Origin: an uncultured Clostridium sp.
GTDB lineage: Bacteria > Bacillota > Clostridia > Clostridiales > Clostridiaceae
Assembly (NCBI GenBank): GCA_934777095.1
Contig: CAKVNP010000097.1
Location: 1 to 7,466 of the forward strand
Reading direction: 5' to 3'
DNA: 7,466 bases
The notes under the pieces were generated by a model. The model saw only the letters and a list, made by a program, of their open reading frames with translations. It ran no database searches and was not told the origin of the DNA. The position numbers and the translations under genes were made by a program. Below, one piece after another: positions 5,586 through 7,466 of this stretch; position 1 is the stretch's first letter; each line of letters starts with the position of its first letter.

Positions 5586-5594
5586 GAAGGTGAT
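5586..5594 (+). promoter_or_regulatory. Shine-Dalgarno site that fixes the antiporter start
   Basis: GAAGGTGAT, complementary to the 16S rRNA 3' end apart from one position, sits 7 nt before ATG 5602. The in-frame ATG at 5584 would overlap this site and has no ribosome site of its own. Confidence 0.7.
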
Positions 5595-5601
5595 AAACAT
5601 A

Positions 5602-6651
5602 ATGAAATTTTTAAAATTCTTTTTAATATTTATTCCCATCAGCTTTATTGCTAAATTTCTTCACCTTTCTGATACAGTAATGTTTTTATTAGCCTGTGCT
5701 TCTATTATTCCCTTAGCTGGGTTAATGGGCGAAGGAACAGAAGAAATTTCTTTTTATTCAGGTCCTAAAATAGGTGGATTTCTAAACGCTACCTTTGGTA
5801 ATGCAACAGAACTAATTATCTCATTCTTTGCACTAAAAAAAGGACTATTTGATGTAGTTAAATCATCAATAGCTGGTGCTGTTATAGGTAATGTATTATT
5901 AGTAATTGGTGCAAGTATGCTCGCTGGAGGAATTAAATATAAAAGCCAGAAGTTTAATCAAAAAGTTTCTGAAGTAACGTCAAGTATGCTTTTATTTGCA
6001 GTATTAGGCTTATGTATCCCTGCTCTTTTTACTCATTCAGTAGATTCTTCATTGTTAAATACACGTTATGAAGGATTGAGTATATTTGTTGCAATAGTAA
6101 TGATAATAATTTATATTCTAAGTCTTTACTTTTCTTTTAGTACACATAAGCATCTTTATGTAACTGAAGAAGAATCTTCTGAAGAGCATACTGCTAAATG
6201 GAGTTTAAAAAAAGCAATAATTGTTCTTATAGCTTCTACTGTATTAATAGCCATTGAAAGTGAATTCCTTGTTGGCGGAATTGATGCAATAACTGCCAGC
6301 TTAGGCTGGAGTGAATTTTTTGTAGGAATTATCCTTATTCCTATCGTAGGAAATGCTGCTGAACATAGTACAGCTGTTGTAATGGCATTAAAGGATAAGA
6401 TGGATGTTGCTTTGGAGATTGCTCTTGGATCTAGCCTGCAGATTATATTATTTGTAGCTCCAATATTAATCTTTATCAGTTTATTTTTTATTCCAATGAG
6501 CATTGTATTTAATCAATTTGAACTTATTGCTCTTATTGCTTCTGTAGTAATTGCAAATAGGGTAGCTCATGATGGTGAGTCAAATTGGTTAGAAGGGATA
6601 CAACTGCTAGCAGTATATCTAATTATTGCAGCTTGTTTCTTTATAGTTTAA
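5602..6651 (+). CDS. cax: Ca2+/H+ antiporter, CaCA superfamily (CAX type)
   Basis: A 349-residue integral membrane protein with about 10-11 predicted membrane segments in two halves. Each half carries one of the two CaCA alpha repeats. The first is GGFLNATFGNATELI (58-72, Glu70) followed by FALKKG. The second is GNAAEHSTAVVMALKDKMD (250-268, Glu254) followed by LGSSLQI. The two glutamates are the expected cation ligands. An acidic stretch (EEESSEEH, 189-196) separates the halves, as in other CAX proteins. The enzyme should export Ca2+ (or a similar divalent cation) in exchange for protons. Length is normal for bacterial CAX proteins (about 350). It lies 38 nt after amt and 20 nt before the carbonic anhydrase, in one operon. 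Substrate could also include Mn2+ or Na+; family assignment is firm, ion choice less so. Confidence 0.93.
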   Translation: MKFLKFFLIFIPISFIAKFLHLSDTVMFLLACASIIPLAGLMGEGTEEISFYSGPKIGGFLNATFGNATELIISFFALKKGLFDVVKSSIAGAVIGNVLLVIGASMLAGGIKYKSQKFNQKVSEVTSSMLLFAVLGLCIPALFTHSVDSSLLNTRYEGLSIFVAIVMIIIYILSLYFSFSTHKHLYVTEEESSEEHTAKWSLKKAIIVLIASTVLIAIESEFLVGGIDAITASLGWSEFFVGIILIPIVGNAAEHSTAVVMALKDKMDVALEIALGSSLQIILFVAPILIFISLFFIPMSIVFNQFELIALIASVVIANRVAHDGESNWLEGIQLLAVYLIIAACFFIV

Positions 6652-6658
6652 TAAATTT

Positions 6659-6664
6659 AGGAGG
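6659..6664 (+). promoter_or_regulatory. Shine-Dalgarno site that fixes the carbonic anhydrase start
   Basis: A perfect AGGAGG lies 7 nt before ATG 6672, within the 20-nt gap after the antiporter stop. It rules out the in-frame TTG start at 6585, which would overlap the antiporter gene by 67 nt and bury the signal peptide. Confidence 0.85.
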
Positions 6665-6671
6665 TTTTAAT

Positions 6672-7391
6672 ATGTTAAAAAGAAATATTACCGTTTTATT
6701 ATTATTATCAAGCTTATTTATGGCTGGTTGTGATAAGGCAGCAACTAATACACCTGAAAATACAAATATCCAAAATGAAAATGTTGTAGTTGAATCAACA
6801 TATGTAACAGAAAATGTATCAATCACAAATTTCAATGATGCCCTAAAAAAGCTTAAAGACGGAAATGACCGTTTTTATAATAATAAATCCCAATTAATAA
6901 ATGTTACCAGTGAAAGACGTCAGCAATTAGTAGAAGGTCAATCACCTTATGCTATTATAGTTTCATGTTCTGACTCTAGAGTAACACCTTCTACAATATT
7001 TAATGCTGGTTTAGGAGAAATTTTTGATATTAGAATTGCAGGTAATATTGTAGATCAAGATGCCTTAGGCTCAATTGAATATGGAGTTGATCATTTAAAA
7101 ACCCCTCTTATCGTCGTTATGGGGCATGAAAAATGTGGAGCTGTTACCGCTGCTTACGATAAATTAAAGAATGGCACAGAAGTTTCAGGCCACTTAGCAA
7201 CTCTAGTAGATACAATTGTAGCTAATATTAGGGAATCAGATTCACTTGATGAAGCAATTCATGATAACACTGATGAGGTTGCAGAACAAATTGAAAATGA
7301 TCCTATTATTAAGAAGTACGTAGATGAAGGTAAAGTAAAAATAGTTGAAGCTCATTATTCCTTAGATGGTAAAGTAACATTTGAATATTAA
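6672..7391 (+). CDS. Beta-class carbonic anhydrase with lipoprotein signal peptide
   Basis: 239 residues. The N-terminus is a type II signal peptide: K3-R4, a hydrophobic core (6-18) and a lipobox-like F16-M-A-G-C20, so Cys20 should be lipidated and the protein anchored on the outer face of the membrane. A polar Asn/Thr/Glu-rich linker follows (21-50). The catalytic domain (about 54-239) has the complete beta-CA site: C99-S-D101-S-R103 (Zn ligand Cys99, Asp/Arg dyad) and G151-H152-E-K-C155-G (Zn ligands His152 and Cys155), plus RIAGNIV (121-127) and GSIEYGV (133-139). It interconverts CO2 and bicarbonate. Length fits a beta-CA of about 190 residues plus leader and linker. Methionine at lipobox -3 is slightly atypical. 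It ends the amt-cax operon and is followed by a terminator. Confidence 0.94.
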   Translation: MLKRNITVLLLLSSLFMAGCDKAATNTPENTNIQNENVVVESTYVTENVSITNFNDALKKLKDGNDRFYNNKSQLINVTSERRQQLVEGQSPYAIIVSCSDSRVTPSTIFNAGLGEIFDIRIAGNIVDQDALGSIEYGVDHLKTPLIVVMGHEKCGAVTAAYDKLKNGTEVSGHLATLVDTIVANIRESDSLDEAIHDNTDEVAEQIENDPIIKKYVDEGKVKIVEAHYSLDGKVTFEY

Positions 7392-7392
7392 T

Positions 7393-7431
7393 AAAAAAAA
7401 AATCATCATAATAAATTATGATGATTTTTTT
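7393..7431. terminator. Probably bidirectional terminator after the carbonic anhydrase gene
   Basis: The perfect 10-bp stem is ATCATCATAA (7402-7411) / TTATGATGAT (7416-7425), with loop TAAA. A-runs on the left (7393-7401) and T-runs on the right (7426-7431) can extend it. Both strands therefore show a hairpin followed by T residues, as expected between convergent genes. Confidence 0.87.
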
Positions 7432-7434
7432 ATT

Positions 7435-7466
7435 TTACCACTTACCTACAAGCATCAGGTATCCTG
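7435..7466 (-). CDS. Possible 3' end of a convergent gene
   Basis: On the minus strand one frame from the window edge reads GYLMLVGKW followed by TAA at 7437-7435, just before the bidirectional hairpin. Only nine residues are visible, so no family can be assigned. The support is the terminator geometry plus an open frame that short chance frames could also supply. Confidence 0.25.
   Translation of the reverse strand, partial: GYLMLVGKW

Noticed and set aside
6156..6503. Minus-strand open frame of 115 codons
   Set aside because: It is antisense to the second alpha repeat of the antiporter and is explained by that gene.
6585..6671. Longer N-terminus for the carbonic anhydrase starting at TTG 6585
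   Set aside because: It would overlap the antiporter gene by 67 nt and hide the signal peptide; ATG 6672 has a perfect AGGAGG.
6641..6835. Minus-strand open frame of 64 codons
   Set aside because: It is antisense to the signal peptide region of the carbonic anhydrase gene and has no independent support.

Overview
The window is AT-rich, with strong Shine-Dalgarno sites and compact operons, and it reads as chromosomal DNA of a low-GC Firmicute, most likely a Clostridium or close relative. The best taxonomic pointers are a short-chain flavodoxin closely resembling the well-known C. beijerinckii protein from memory, a DUF3793 protein (a family typical of clostridia) and ArsA-type ATPases with a C-terminal HSP20-like domain. 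I see no insertion sequence, phage gene, CRISPR array, tRNA or rRNA.

Left part (1-2874, minus strand): one apparent operon reading leftwards, with a MarR-family regulator, a complete ArsA/Get3-type ATPase, a 73-residue TTG-initiated protein and a second ArsA-like gene that leaves the window. The second ArsA-like gene lacks, in frame, about 79 residues present in its neighbour, including the whole Switch II segment (DCAPTGET). No arsenic efflux pump, arsenate reductase, ArsD or ArsR is visible, so arsenic resistance is not supported here. A 21-bp two-part element (TACTTCG-N7-AACTATT) occurs upstream of both marR and arsA.

Middle part (2957-4110, minus strand): a two-gene operon of flavodoxin and DUF3793 with a near-perfect sigma-A promoter (TTGACA-N17-TAAAAT). 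A Fur-box-like palindrome covers the -35 region, and an intrinsic terminator closes the operon. This looks like iron-starvation replacement of ferredoxin by flavodoxin, with DUF3793 as an uncharacterised partner.

Right part (4131-7431, plus strand): a three-gene operon of an Amt ammonium channel, a CaCA-family Ca2+/H+ antiporter and a beta-carbonic anhydrase carrying a lipoprotein signal peptide, ended by a strong hairpin with T runs on both strands. No PII (GlnK) gene accompanies amt. Together the three proteins would handle ammonium/ammonia, calcium/protons and CO2/bicarbonate at the membrane and its outer face. This suggests envelope pH or inorganic-carbon management, or possibly local calcium carbonate chemistry; that link is inference. 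A convergent gene may enter from the right edge.

Several start codons were chosen from Shine-Dalgarno placement and differ from the longest possible reading frames.
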